A DNA stretch of 54,972 nucleotides, from positions 1 through 54,972 of the forward strand of contig JAEEPZ010000013.1 of NCBI GenBank assembly GCA_016285055.1. Reading direction: 5' to 3'. The translations under genes were made by a program, and so were the position numbers. Positions 16,643 through 24,370 of this stretch are shown one piece after another. Under the pieces are notes generated by a model. It ran no database searches. It saw nothing but the letters and a program-made list of their open reading frames with translations, and had not been told where the DNA came from. The DNA comes from Prevotella sp. Lineage in GTDB: Bacteria; Bacteroidota; Bacteroidia; Bacteroidales; Bacteroidaceae. Position 1 is the stretch's first letter. The number at the start of each line of letters is the position of its first letter.

Positions 16643-16669
16643 AAAACTCCAAGACTCCCGAAATTTGAG

Positions 16670-17038
16670 TTATTTCATAAAGACGAGGTAAACAGCCAGT
16701 ACGATGAACAAGAAGGCCAGCACATGGTTCCAGTGCAGCTGCTGCCCTTGGAACATGATGTTGGCGATGATGGCAAAGACAAAAAGCGAGATGCACTCCT
16801 GCACCACTTTCAGCTGCACCAGCGAGAAGGGACCGCCGTTGCCTACGAAACCCAACCTATTGGCTGGCACCTGGCAGCAATATTCAAAGAACGCAATGCC
16901 CCATGAGAAGACGATGACGCCCAGCAGGGGCCATGTGCGGCTGACGCCCGTCTCCGACAGTTTCAAATGGCCATACCAAGCCAGCGTCATAAACACATTG
17001 CTCAGAATGAGCAGAATAATGGTATAAAGTCCGTTCAT
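16670..17038 (-). CDS. DMT-family small membrane protein (DUF486)
   Basis: A 122-residue protein with four membrane segments: 'LYTIILLILSNVFMTLAWYGHL', 'WPLLGVIVFSWGIAFFEYCCQVPANRLGF', 'ECISLFVFAIIANIMF' and 'VLAFLFIVLAVYLVF'. Length and motifs ('SWGIAFFEYCCQVPANR', 'KVVQECISLFVF') match the DUF486 family of DMT-related proteins. Substrate is unknown. It lies downstream of the GltA-like gene on the same strand, about 100 bp away. Confidence 0.88.
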   Translation of the reverse strand: MNGLYTIILLILSNVFMTLAWYGHLKLSETGVSRTWPLLGVIVFSWGIAFFEYCCQVPANRLGFVGNGGPFSLVQLKVVQECISLFVFAIIANIMFQGQQLHWNHVLAFLFIVLAVYLVFMK

Positions 17039-17136
17039 AAGAAAAGTTTGTCCATTTCAAGCGGCAAAGGAAGGCACGGTTACGCCGCGACGTAACTATG
17101 CCTTTTCCATTCTCAGAGGTCGAAAGAATGCCGCTG

Positions 17137-19485
17137 TTATAACTTGGATGCGAGGTATTCGTCCATGTGCTGGGCAGCACGGCGACCGTCGCCCATGGCG
17201 AGGATGACGGTGGCACCACCGCGAACAATGTCACCACCGGCGAAAATCTCGCTGCGAGCCGACTGCATGCCCTCGTTCACCACAATGGTGTTCTTGCGGC
17301 CCAGCTCCAGACCCTCGATGCTCTTCGGCACCAGCGGGTTGGGACTGACGCCGACAGCCACGATGACCTGATCGACATCGAGCGTCACCGTCTTGCCCTC
17401 AACGGGCACAGGACTGCGGCGGCCGCTGGCATCGGGCTCGCCCAGCTCCATCACCTGCAGCACAGCCTGGCAGACAGCACCCGTCTCGTCGGCCTTGTAC
17501 TCGATGGGGTTGTGCAGCGTGAGGAAGTGGATGCCCTCCTCCTTGGCGTGCTTCACCTCCTCCAAGCGGGCAGGCATCTCCTGCTCAGAGCGACGGTACA
17601 CCAGCGTGACGTTGCCACCAAGGCGCTTGGCCGTGCGGCACGAGTCCATGGCGGTGTTGCCGCCACCCACTACAAGCACGTTCTTGCCGAAGTTGATGGG
17701 GGTGTCGGTGGTGGGGTTGGCAGCATCCATCAGGTTGACACGGGTGAGGTATTCATTCGACGACATGATGTTGATGCTGTTCTCGCCGGGAATGTTCATG
17801 AAGTTGGGCAGACCGGCACCGGAGCCGACAAAGATGCCCTTGAACCCCAGCTCCTCAAGTTGCTCAACACTAATGGTTTTACCCACGATGACATCCGTCT
17901 GGAAGTGGACGCCCATCTTGGCCAGGTTCTCTATCTCCACGTCGACTATCTTGTTGGGCAGACGGAACTCGGGGATGCCGTATTTCAGCACGCCGCCTAT
18001 CTCGTGCAGGGCCTCGAAGACATAGACGTCGTAGCCCTTCTTCACCATGTCGCCAGCAAAGCTCAGTCCGGCTGGGCCTGACCCCACGACGGCTATCTTG
18101 ATGCCGTTTGACGGGGCAATCTCGGGCAGGCTGATGTTGCCGCTCTCACGCTCATAGTCGGCAGCGAAGCGCTCGAGGTAGCCTATGGCCACGGGCTTCG
18201 AGTTCATCTTCAGATGGATGCACTTGCTCTCGCACTGCTTCTCCTGGGGACAGACGCGGCCGCAGACGGCGGGCAGGGCGGAGGTCTGCTTCAGCACACG
18301 GGCAGCGGCGAGGATGTCGCCACGCTCGATGTTCTTTATAAAGCCGGGGATATCGATGTTCACGGGGCAGCCTTCCACGCATGAGGGCTTGCCGCAGTCT
18401 AAACAGCGCTTGGCCTCCTGCATGGCCATCTCCTTCGTCAGGCCGATGTTCACCTCCTCGGTGCGGGTGGTGGCACGATAGACGGGGTCAAGCTCAGGCA
18501 TGACGACACGCTCGATGGCGAGGCGCTCCTTGGGCTTCATCGAAGCGCGAAGCTCCTTACGCCACGCCTCCCCTACTGCCTCCAAGGGGGCTTCATCTGA
18601 CTTGTGGCTGGGCTTGCTAACAATAGTGTCCCCCTCGGGGGAAGAAAGGGGGGCTTTCGGGCAGATGTGCTCCTCATAGTGCTCCAGCTCCTCCTGCTCG
18701 GCCCGCTTGAAGGTGCCCATACGTTTGAACATCTCGTCCCAGTCGACGAGGGCGCCGTCAAACTCGGGGCCGTCGATGCACACAAACTTCGTCTTGCCGC
18801 CAATGGTCAGACGGCAGGCTCCACACATGCCCGTACCGTCCACCATGATGGTGTTCAGGCTGACCTCGCAGGGGATGTTGTGCTTCTGAGCGGTAAGGTT
18901 AGAGAACTTCATCATGATGGGAGGGCCAATGGCAAACACCTTGTCCACATGCTCCTGCTCGATGAATTTCTCGATGCCGACGGTCACCACGCCTTTCTCG
19001 CCATACGACCCGTCGTCGGTCATAATGATGACCTCATCGCTGCTCTCGCGTACCTTATCCTCTAATATAATCAAGTCCTTCGACCGTCCTGCCATCACGC
19101 TGAGCACGCGGTTGCCGGCTTTCTTCAGCGCCTGGATGATGGGCAGCATAGGGGCCACGCCCAGTCCACCGCCAGCACAGACCACCGTGCCGAAGTTCTC
19201 GATGTGAGTGGGATTGCCCAGCGGGCCTACCACGTCGGCAATGTACTCGCCCTCGTTCAGGGCACACAGCTTCTTGCTGGAGAGACCCACCATCTGCACT
19301 ACCAGCGTGATGGTGCCCTTGTCAATGTCGGCACCGGCGATGGTGAGAGGCATACGCTCGCCCTTTTTGTCAACGCGTACAATAACAAAGTTGCCCGCCT
19401 TGCGACTCTTGGCAATCAGCGGGGCCTCAATCTCGAAGAGGAAGACCTTCTCCGAAAACTGTTCTTTTCTAACAATTTTATTCAT
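17137..19485 (-). CDS. gltA: NfnAB/GltA-like fusion: ferredoxin-NADP reductase subunit plus glutamate synthase small subunit-like
   Basis: A fused flavoprotein (782 aa). Residues 1-275 are the FNR-like, iron-sulfur part (NfnA/SudB/PyrK-like): 'FSEKVFLFEIEAPLIA', 'VCAGGGLGVAPMLPI', and a 2Fe-2S cluster in 'MCGACRLTIGGKTKFVC'. Residues 308-782 are the GltD/NfnB-like half with 4Fe-4S ligands 'CLDCGKPSCVEGCPVNI' and 'CGRVCPQEKQCESKC', FAD site 'IAVVGSGPAGLSFAGDM' and NADPH site 'VLVVGGGNTAMDSCRTAKRLG'. It is commonly annotated as NADPH-dependent glutamate synthase, but it may be an NADH-ferredoxin-NADP transhydrogenase because no large GltB subunit is adjacent. Residues 277-307 are a diverged palindromic insert exactly between the two halves. 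Confidence 0.9.
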   Translation of the reverse strand: MNKIVRKEQFSEKVFLFEIEAPLIAKSRKAGNFVIVRVDKKGERMPLTIAGADIDKGTITLVVQMVGLSSKKLCALNEGEYIADVVGPLGNPTHIENFGTVVCAGGGLGVAPMLPIIQALKKAGNRVLSVMAGRSKDLIILEDKVRESSDEVIIMTDDGSYGEKGVVTVGIEKFIEQEHVDKVFAIGPPIMMKFSNLTAQKHNIPCEVSLNTIMVDGTGMCGACRLTIGGKTKFVCIDGPEFDGALVDWDEMFKRMGTFKRAEQEELEHYEEHICPKAPLSSPEGDTIVSKPSHKSDEAPLEAVGEAWRKELRASMKPKERLAIERVVMPELDPVYRATTRTEEVNIGLTKEMAMQEAKRCLDCGKPSCVEGCPVNIDIPGFIKNIERGDILAAARVLKQTSALPAVCGRVCPQEKQCESKCIHLKMNSKPVAIGYLERFAADYERESGNISLPEIAPSNGIKIAVVGSGPAGLSFAGDMVKKGYDVYVFEALHEIGGVLKYGIPEFRLPNKIVDVEIENLAKMGVHFQTDVIVGKTISVEQLEELGFKGIFVGSGAGLPNFMNIPGENSINIMSSNEYLTRVNLMDAANPTTDTPINFGKNVLVVGGGNTAMDSCRTAKRLGGNVTLVYRRSEQEMPARLEEVKHAKEEGIHFLTLHNPIEYKADETGAVCQAVLQVMELGEPDASGRRSPVPVEGKTVTLDVDQVIVAVGVSPNPLVPKSIEGLELGRKNTIVVNEGMQSARSEIFAGGDIVRGGATVILAMGDGRRAAQHMDEYLASKL
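18565..18657. repeat. 31-codon palindromic element, copy 3 (diverged, inside gltA-like gene)
   Basis: Read on the minus strand this encodes KAPLSSPEGDTIVSK...EAVGEA, 31 codons, aligning without gaps to copies 1 and 2 and sharing about 14 residues (KAP, PEG, KP, EAP and others). The outer arms (AAAGCCCCCCTTT and CAGTAGGGGAGGC) are still partly complementary. The same frame is used as in the other two genes. Confidence 0.85.
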
Positions 19486-19605
19486 ATCTTAGTTTAAGTT
19501 CTCTAGTTTCAGAAGTTAAAATGGAAGTTAAAATGGAAGTTAATTCGCTACGCTCATGGGAGTTAAAAAGGACATTTCATTTTTACTTCCGAAGTAAGTT
19601 AAGTT
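19486..19605. repeat. GAAGTTAAAATG-type short repeats
   Basis: The 120-bp gap upstream of the gltA-like gene carries three AGAAGTTAAAATGG/GGAAGTTAAAATGG-like units, GGGAGTTAAAAAGG, and an ACTTCCGAAGTAAGT palindrome. No clear TAnnTTTG promoter is visible for gltA here. Confidence 0.5.
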
Positions 19606-20502
19606 TCAATGTTCAATCTTCAGCGTCATGCTGGTCTTGCCCATCACGATGACATCGTTATGCTTCAGCTCGATACTTTCTGACAAGCCTACCTGTCGGT
19701 CGTTCACCGTGACGGAATTGAGCGCTTTCATCACCGTGAGGGTAAACGAGAACCCGCCCTGTCCGTCAGGCACGACATCTATCCTTACCGACCGGCGGCT
19801 CATCTCGGGGTCGTCGAACTCCACATCCGAGGGAATCTTTTTATCCTTTCGTCCTATGATGTTGGAGCCTGTGAGCAACTGATAGTGCTTGCGGCTGAAG
19901 AACCCGCCCCATTGCAGCGAGCCGGTTGTCGGAGAGCCGTCACATGGTGGCGTCTCTGCGCTCTCGTCGCATGATGGCGTCTTCGGTGTGAAGGGTTTCT
20001 TCAGGTCGGCTTCATCAGGTATCAGCAGCATCCCTCTGGCTGGCTTAGAAGCCTGATGCGGGGCCATAATGGCAGCAGCTATACCCGCAACACCCTTGAC
20101 AGCGACACCAGCTGCACCCTGGGCAGCTGCGGCACCTGCCGAACCCTGGACAGCAGCGACACCAGCCGCACTCTGGGCAGCAACCGCACCCTGGGCAGCG
20201 CCACTGGCAGGAGCGCCGCCACTCCTTACAGGTGTGGGCGACGCCTTCTTCTTGTCGAGCATAAAGGTAGTGGCTTCAGCATCTACATGTACGGTGAACG
20301 AGGCGCTGCATTTCTTGCACACAAACGTCTGTTCGCCAGCTTGCACGGGGGTAATGCGCACCTCTTCATTACAACGCGGACAAATCCATCCGCACTCTCT
20401 GTTCAGAATGGCATACTCGTCAAGAACGTATTTGCCGTTCCTTCGCTTGGGGATGCCAATGATTCTAAGTGGTTGAGGCTCGTTCTCTTCTGCTGTAATC
20501 AT
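19606..20502 (-). CDS. Zinc-ribbon and FHA-domain protein
   Basis: A 298-residue soluble protein. An N-terminal zinc ribbon has ligands C41, C44, C62 and C65 ('CPRCN', 'CKKCS'). A low-complexity Ala/Gly/Val region with an AAQGAAGVA-type period follows at about residues 93-145. A second repeat-like segment, 'PSCDESAETPPCDGSP', lies near residue 180. The C-terminal FHA domain (about 205-298) carries 'NIIGRKDKKIPSDVEFDDPEMSRRSVRI' and 'NSVTVNDRQVGLSE'; FHA domains bind phosphothreonine peptides. No kinase or secretion cluster is adjacent, so the partner is unknown. Confidence 0.85.
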   Translation of the reverse strand: MITAEENEPQPLRIIGIPKRRNGKYVLDEYAILNRECGWICPRCNEEVRITPVQAGEQTFVCKKCSASFTVHVDAEATTFMLDKKKASPTPVRSGGAPASGAAQGAVAAQSAAGVAAVQGSAGAAAAQGAAGVAVKGVAGIAAAIMAPHQASKPARGMLLIPDEADLKKPFTPKTPSCDESAETPPCDGSPTTGSLQWGGFFSRKHYQLLTGSNIIGRKDKKIPSDVEFDDPEMSRRSVRIDVVPDGQGGFSFTLTVMKALNSVTVNDRQVGLSESIELKHNDVIVMGKTSMTLKIEH

Positions 20503-20669
20503 AACTCAATGTGTAAAGCGGCGGCAAAGTTAAGCATATTTTTCTGAAAAAAACAAAAAAAACAGGGAAAAAGGTGTTTTTCCTGCATTTTTTGTTTTAA
20601 TCTGTTATGACGCCTTCATGATGACAGGCTGCCATTGCAGAGAACTGGCAGAACGCTTTGTCGGTCTGC

Positions 20670-20978
20670 TTATTCGTCGATGATGTCGATGTAGAAGGTG
20701 AACGGGCGAAAGCCGTCATTGCAACTGATCATGGCACTCATCGGGTTTTTCATCCATCCGTCGAAGAAATTGCCCTCGCCTCGGGCCAGCGACTCCACAA
20801 ACTCACGCATGGAAAGCCAGGCCGACGGGCACATCCCTTCAGGGCGCTGCCCATCGACGGAAATCCACTGCTGACCCTCGCTGACATCGCAGGTGTGCTC
20901 AATGGGGTTCTCATACTTCGCCATCAAGTCGTGATAGACGGTCTGGCGCATCGCTGTGATTCGTACTTTATGCTTCAT
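20670..20978 (-). CDS. TIGR04076 family protein
   Basis: A 102-residue soluble protein, 'MKHKVRITAMRQTVYHDLMAKY...HTCDVSEGQQWI...PEGMCPSAWLSM...MISCNDGFRPFTFYIDIID', which I recognise as the TIGR04076 family of small proteins with conserved Cys residues (C30, C50, C86). The biochemical role is not known. It stands alone, between the FHA gene and secG on the same strand, with a 170-bp gap to FHA in which I see nothing beyond AT-rich runs. Confidence 0.8.
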   Translation of the reverse strand: MKHKVRITAMRQTVYHDLMAKYENPIEHTCDVSEGQQWISVDGQRPEGMCPSAWLSMREFVESLARGEGNFFDGWMKNPMSAMISCNDGFRPFTFYIDIIDE

Positions 20979-21055
20979 GGCATGTTTTGGAGTTAAAGGA
21001 GTAAAGGAGTAAAGGAGTCCTTCACGCTCTCATTGGGTGCGTACAGGACAATGCC

Positions 21056-21085
21056 AAAAGCCTCAACAGTTTTCTTTGTTGAGGC
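21056..21085 (-). terminator. Intrinsic terminator after secG
   Basis: On the minus strand GCCTCAAC (21085-21078), loop AAAGAAAACT, GTTGAGGC (21067-21060), then TTTT. It lies 49 bp after the secG stop. Confidence 0.8.
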
Positions 21086-21133
21086 TTATGGGGTTCATTC
21101 GTTGTGAATGGAATGGCCGCTGTCTGCCAGTAT

Positions 21134-21490
21134 TTACTGCTGCGGAGCTTCTGCTGCTGGTGTTTCCTGAGCGGGCTGTGCCAATGGAGCTGCCTCAACG
21201 CCCTGAGCGTTGTTGGGGTTGGCGTTGGTGTTCTGAATCTGCATGACGGCCGGTCCCTGCTGTCCGCGCTTGGGTGCGGTGTAAGCGCAGGCAATGCTGA
21301 TGATGACCATTGCAGCAGCGAGAGCCCACGTTGTCTTCTCAATGAAGTCGGTGGTCTTGCGCACGCCTCCAATCTGGTTGTAAGATGCAAAGTTTGAGGC
21401 AAGGCCTCCGCCTTTTGACTCTTGGATAAGAACAATACCTACCATGAGAATGGCAGCCAGGATGATTAAAACTAAAAGTAATGGATACAT
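21134..21490 (-). CDS. secG: Preprotein translocase subunit SecG
   Basis: Small inner-membrane subunit of the SecYEG export channel (118 aa). Two membrane segments, 'LLLVLIILAAILMVGIVLIQ' and 'ALAAAMVIISIACAYTA', flank the signature 'QESKGGGLASNFASYNQIGGVRKTTDFIEKTTW'. The C-terminal 40 residues are a Gln/Ala/Pro/Asn-rich tail common in Bacteroidetes SecG. It follows the TPR-like gene and lptE on the same strand, a conserved Bacteroidales order. Confidence 0.95.
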   Translation of the reverse strand: MYPLLLVLIILAAILMVGIVLIQESKGGGLASNFASYNQIGGVRKTTDFIEKTTWALAAAMVIISIACAYTAPKRGQQGPAVMQIQNTNANPNNAQGVEAAPLAQPAQETPAAEAPQQ

Positions 21491-21511
21491 TGTTTTGTTG
21501 TTGTTGAATGT

Positions 21512-22297
21512 TTATTGTTGTGTTTCTTTTGTTGTTGTTTTTTTACTATTGTTGATGATCAATTTCCTGAGGAAACGAATTTGGTCTGCAAAGTAAATAC
21601 TTTTTTTCGGATAATCCAAACTTAATTGCGTAATTATTTCCAAAGCCTTCGAATAATTGCCCTGTTTGATGTAAATACGGGCCATTGTCTCGGTATTGAC
21701 GCCCTCTTCGTCTGATTTTTCCTCTTTCTGCTCCTCGTTATCCTGCTGTGAGCGTTGCGGGTTGTCGCTGAGTGTAATCTTTCCCTTTTCGTCGTTGATG
21801 AACTTGTCGATGAGCGACTGCCCAATGAGCTGTGGCGCCTCTGCGGCAAGGCGTCGGTCTTCCTCGTTCTCGTTCTCCAGGAGGTAGGCGACATAGTCGA
21901 CGGAGGCATCTGCCGGCGTTGGCTTACGCCCCTTGGGTGCTGTCTGCTCGTCGTCCTTGGGTATGGTGTCGAGGAAGTCGTCGATGAGCGACAGTGTGCG
22001 GCTGTCGCGGTCAAGTGGTGAGGGAGAGACGTCGATGGGCTCGGGCTCGGCAGGCTTGCCCTTCAGCGTGTAGTGAGCGGCCTCCACCATCTGGAAGATG
22101 ACCTTGCGGTCGGTGATGTAGATGGCAGCACGGCGCAGCTCCTCGTCGAAGGTAGGGTCGTGGAGCAGGTAGAGGTTCTGCAGCAACAGCAGGCGAACAC
22201 TCTGAAAGTAAGGATAGAGCGCGAGCATGGATCGCAGCTCATAGAGTGAGTCGCGGTCGAGCCTTTCGGGGTGCTTGATAAGTTCTGCTATTTCCAC
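21512..22297 (-). CDS. TPR-like conserved Bacteroidales protein (lptE-secG region)
   Basis: A 261-residue soluble protein. The N-terminus 'LIKHPERLDRDSLYELRSMLALYPYFQSVRLLLLQNLYLLHDPTFDEELRRAAIYI' and the C-terminal helix pair 'MARIYIKQGNYSKALEIITQLSLDYPKKSIYFADQIRFLRKLI' look like TPR-type helices, joined by an acidic linker (EEQKEEKSDEEG). This protein is usually encoded between lptE and secG in Bacteroidales. Its function is unknown. A long TTAATGCTT array separates it from lptE. Confidence 0.8.
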   Translation of the reverse strand: MEIAELIKHPERLDRDSLYELRSMLALYPYFQSVRLLLLQNLYLLHDPTFDEELRRAAIYITDRKVIFQMVEAAHYTLKGKPAEPEPIDVSPSPLDRDSRTLSLIDDFLDTIPKDDEQTAPKGRKPTPADASVDYVAYLLENENEEDRRLAAEAPQLIGQSLIDKFINDEKGKITLSDNPQRSQQDNEEQKEEKSDEEGVNTETMARIYIKQGNYSKALEIITQLSLDYPKKSIYFADQIRFLRKLIINNSKKTTTKETQQ

Positions 22298-22300
22298 TTT

Positions 22301-22456
22301 TATTAATGCTTAATGCTTAATGCTTAATGCTTAATTTTTAATGCTTAATGCTTAATTTTTAATGCTTAATGCTTAATGCTTAATGCTTAATGCTTAATTT
22401 TTAATGCTTAATGCTTAATGCTTAATGCTTAATATTTAATGCTTAATGCTTAATGT
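22301..22456. repeat. TTAATGCTT tandem array
   Basis: About 17 units of the 9-mer TTAATGCTT, interrupted by TAATTTTTAATGC variants, fill almost the whole gap between the lptE stop and the start of the TPR-like gene. TTAATGCTT read in reverse is AAGCATTAA, so both orientations contain stops. Confidence 0.95.
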
Positions 22457-23008
22457 TTACCAGTTGGCAACGGTAGCGTTGAATATCTGGTCGGTGATGT
22501 CTTTCACCATCTGCGTGACCAGGTCTTCCTGCACGGCATTGAGACTGAGGTTGGAGTCATAGCTCTGCGAGGCAGTGAATGACTTCTCGAAGTCTTCCTT
22601 ATGATTAACGTTGTTGGTGAATCTCACATTGACGCTCATCGACAGCTCCACCTGTGCCGAGGTGCCTTCTGCCGACACCGACTTGTTGCGCTGCTCATAG
22701 CGTGTTATCTCGCCTTCCACCTTCAGGTCGCCGTTGCGCTTCACCTGTGTCAGCTTGGTGTGGTTGGCATACTGGTCCTTCAGCTGGTTGTTGAAGATGC
22801 TGGCCATGGGTCCCCACACGTAGTTGGAGCGGATGGGGAAGTCGGCTATCTGAATGGTCTTCGTCTTTGTATAGTCGATGCTGGCGCCGTTGAAGGTGTA
22901 GCTCACCTTGCACGACGTGACAAGCGACAAGTGCAACGTGATGATTGCCAGCGGCATCATCACACGCAACATGATGGTCTTGAGTTTCTTCAGCATTTCA
23001 CTTCTCAC
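22457..23008 (-). CDS. lptE: LptE-like LPS-assembly lipoprotein
   Basis: Outer-membrane lipoprotein that plugs LptD during lipopolysaccharide insertion (183 aa). The signal peptide ends in 'LSLVTSC' (Cys33), followed by 'KVSYTFNGASIDYTKTKTIQI', the standard start of Bacteroidetes LptE, and 'LKVEGEITRYEQRNKSVSAEG'. An inner Met (MLKKLK, 22996) could be the true start. It lies 25 bp after the sigma-54 activator gene, across a CACTTCTTAC-type mini-repeat. Confidence 0.9.
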   Translation of the reverse strand: MRSEMLKKLKTIMLRVMMPLAIITLHLSLVTSCKVSYTFNGASIDYTKTKTIQIADFPIRSNYVWGPMASIFNNQLKDQYANHTKLTQVKRNGDLKVEGEITRYEQRNKSVSAEGTSAQVELSMSVNVRFTNNVNHKEDFEKSFTASQSYDSNLSLNAVQEDLVTQMVKDITDQIFNATVANW

Positions 23009-23032
23009 TTCTTACCTCTCACTTCTTACTTC

Positions 23033-24235
23033 TCACATTCCATACTGTTTCAGCCTTCGGTAGAGTGTACGGTCGCTGATGCCCAACTCCTGCGCCGCCT
23101 TTTTGCGGTTGCCGTTGTTGCGCTCCAGCGCCTTCTCCAGCATGGTGCGGCTCAGGTCGTTGAGGTTCAGATTTTCGGCTTCTGCCTCAACATACTCCTC
23201 TGCCTCAGCATCTTCCAGCATGGGGCTGATGGGAGTGATGGGGCTGATATGTCCCATAGGACTGATAGTGGTGGACGGTTTGGCCTGCACGTCCTCTATC
23301 TGTTTCTTCAACTGACTGATTTCCCGCCGCATGTCGTTGACATTGTTGCGCATGTCGTAGAGAATCTTGTAGAGAATCTCTCGCTCGTTCTCGAAGCTGT
23401 GGTCGCCAGTGCTGTGTGGCAGTACGGCCAGCTGTGTGCTCTCTCGGTCCTGTGGGATGAACTTGGCCAGTATCTCGGGAGTGATGACGCGCTCCTTGCT
23501 GAGTATGGAGATCTGCTCGGTGATGTTCTTGAGTTGTCGCACGTTGCCCGGCCACTTGTAGCGCATCAGCATCTGCTTGGCGTCGTCGGTCAGCTGCACA
23601 CGCTCCATGCGGTATTTCTCGGCCATCTGCATAGCGAAGAGCCTGAACAGCAGTACGATGTCCTCACCGCGTTCACGCAATGGTGGCATCTGTATGGAGA
23701 TGGTGTTCAGTCGGTAGTAGAGGTCTTCGCGGAAGCGTCCCTCGCTGATGGCTTTCTGGATATTCACATTGGTGGCAGCCACGATGCGCACATCGGTTTT
23801 CCGAATCTCCGTGCCTCCCACGGGGATGTATTCGCCTGTTTCCAAGACGCGGAGCAGGCGTGCCTGGGTGGCCAAGGGCAACTCGCCCACCTCGTCGAGG
23901 AAGAGCGTGCCTTTGTTGGCCACTCCGAAATAGCCCGGTGAATCGTTGATGGCTCCTGTGAACGAGCCTTTGACGTGTCCGAAAAGCTCAGAGTCGATGG
24001 TGCCCTCAGGTATGGAGCCGCAGTTGATGGCAAAATACTTCTCACGCCGGCGCGGCGAGCTGTCGTGGATGACCCTCGGAATAATCTCCTTGCCCACGCC
24101 GCTCTCACCGAAGATGAGAACGCTGACATCGGTGGGAGCCACCTGCATAGCCACGTTGAGCACATGGTTCAGCGCATCGCAGTTGCCTACGATGTTATAC
24201 CTCTGCTTGATACTTTGTAGATCCTTGACGTCCAT
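23033..24235 (-). CDS. Sigma-54-dependent transcriptional activator without receiver domain
   Basis: An AAA+ activator for RpoN promoters (about 400 aa). I start it at the ATG at 24235 (MDVKDLQSIKQRYNIVGN), the usual N-terminus; the frame is open to 24277. The central domain has Walker A 'FGESGVGKE', the sigma-54 contact loop 'GSFTGA', Walker B 'GTLFLDEVGEL' and 'RWPGNVRQL'-like 'KWPGNVRQLKN'. A Fis-type helix-turn-helix ends the protein ('NNGNRKKAAQELGISDRTLYRRLKQYGM'). There is no receiver or sensor domain, so the activating signal is not evident. Between the AAA+ and HTH parts 'MGHISPITPISPM' comes from GGGGCTGATGGGAGTGATGG-like repeats. It probably heads the lptE-secG transcript, as in other Bacteroidales. 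Confidence 0.93.
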   Translation of the reverse strand: MDVKDLQSIKQRYNIVGNCDALNHVLNVAMQVAPTDVSVLIFGESGVGKEIIPRVIHDSSPRRREKYFAINCGSIPEGTIDSELFGHVKGSFTGAINDSPGYFGVANKGTLFLDEVGELPLATQARLLRVLETGEYIPVGGTEIRKTDVRIVAATNVNIQKAISEGRFREDLYYRLNTISIQMPPLRERGEDIVLLFRLFAMQMAEKYRMERVQLTDDAKQMLMRYKWPGNVRQLKNITEQISILSKERVITPEILAKFIPQDRESTQLAVLPHSTGDHSFENEREILYKILYDMRNNVNDMRREISQLKKQIEDVQAKPSTTISPMGHISPITPISPMLEDAEAEEYVEAEAENLNLNDLSRTMLEKALERNNGNRKKAAQELGISDRTLYRRLKQYGM

Positions 24236-24336
24236 AATGGCTGACAAAATTACACATTTATTTCCAAATACCTGCAATTTTGGCAGAAAAAATAACTTTA
24301 TTTAGAAGAAAAGGGCGCTAATTCGGGTATTCTTCG

Positions 24337-24344
24337 TATATTTG
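24337..24344 (+). promoter_or_regulatory. Bacteroidetes -7 box for the SpoU gene
   Basis: TATATTTG matches TAnnTTTG and lies 27 nt before the ATG at 24371. No good -33 TTG is visible. Confidence 0.5.
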
Positions 24345-24370
24345 CACGCTATAAAAGCACTTATTTCATC

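Noticed and set aside
24245..24252. TAATTTTG on the minus strand as promoter of the sigma-54 activator
   Set aside because: It matches the -7 consensus but would start transcription within a few bases of the preferred ATG, so I did not list it as a feature.
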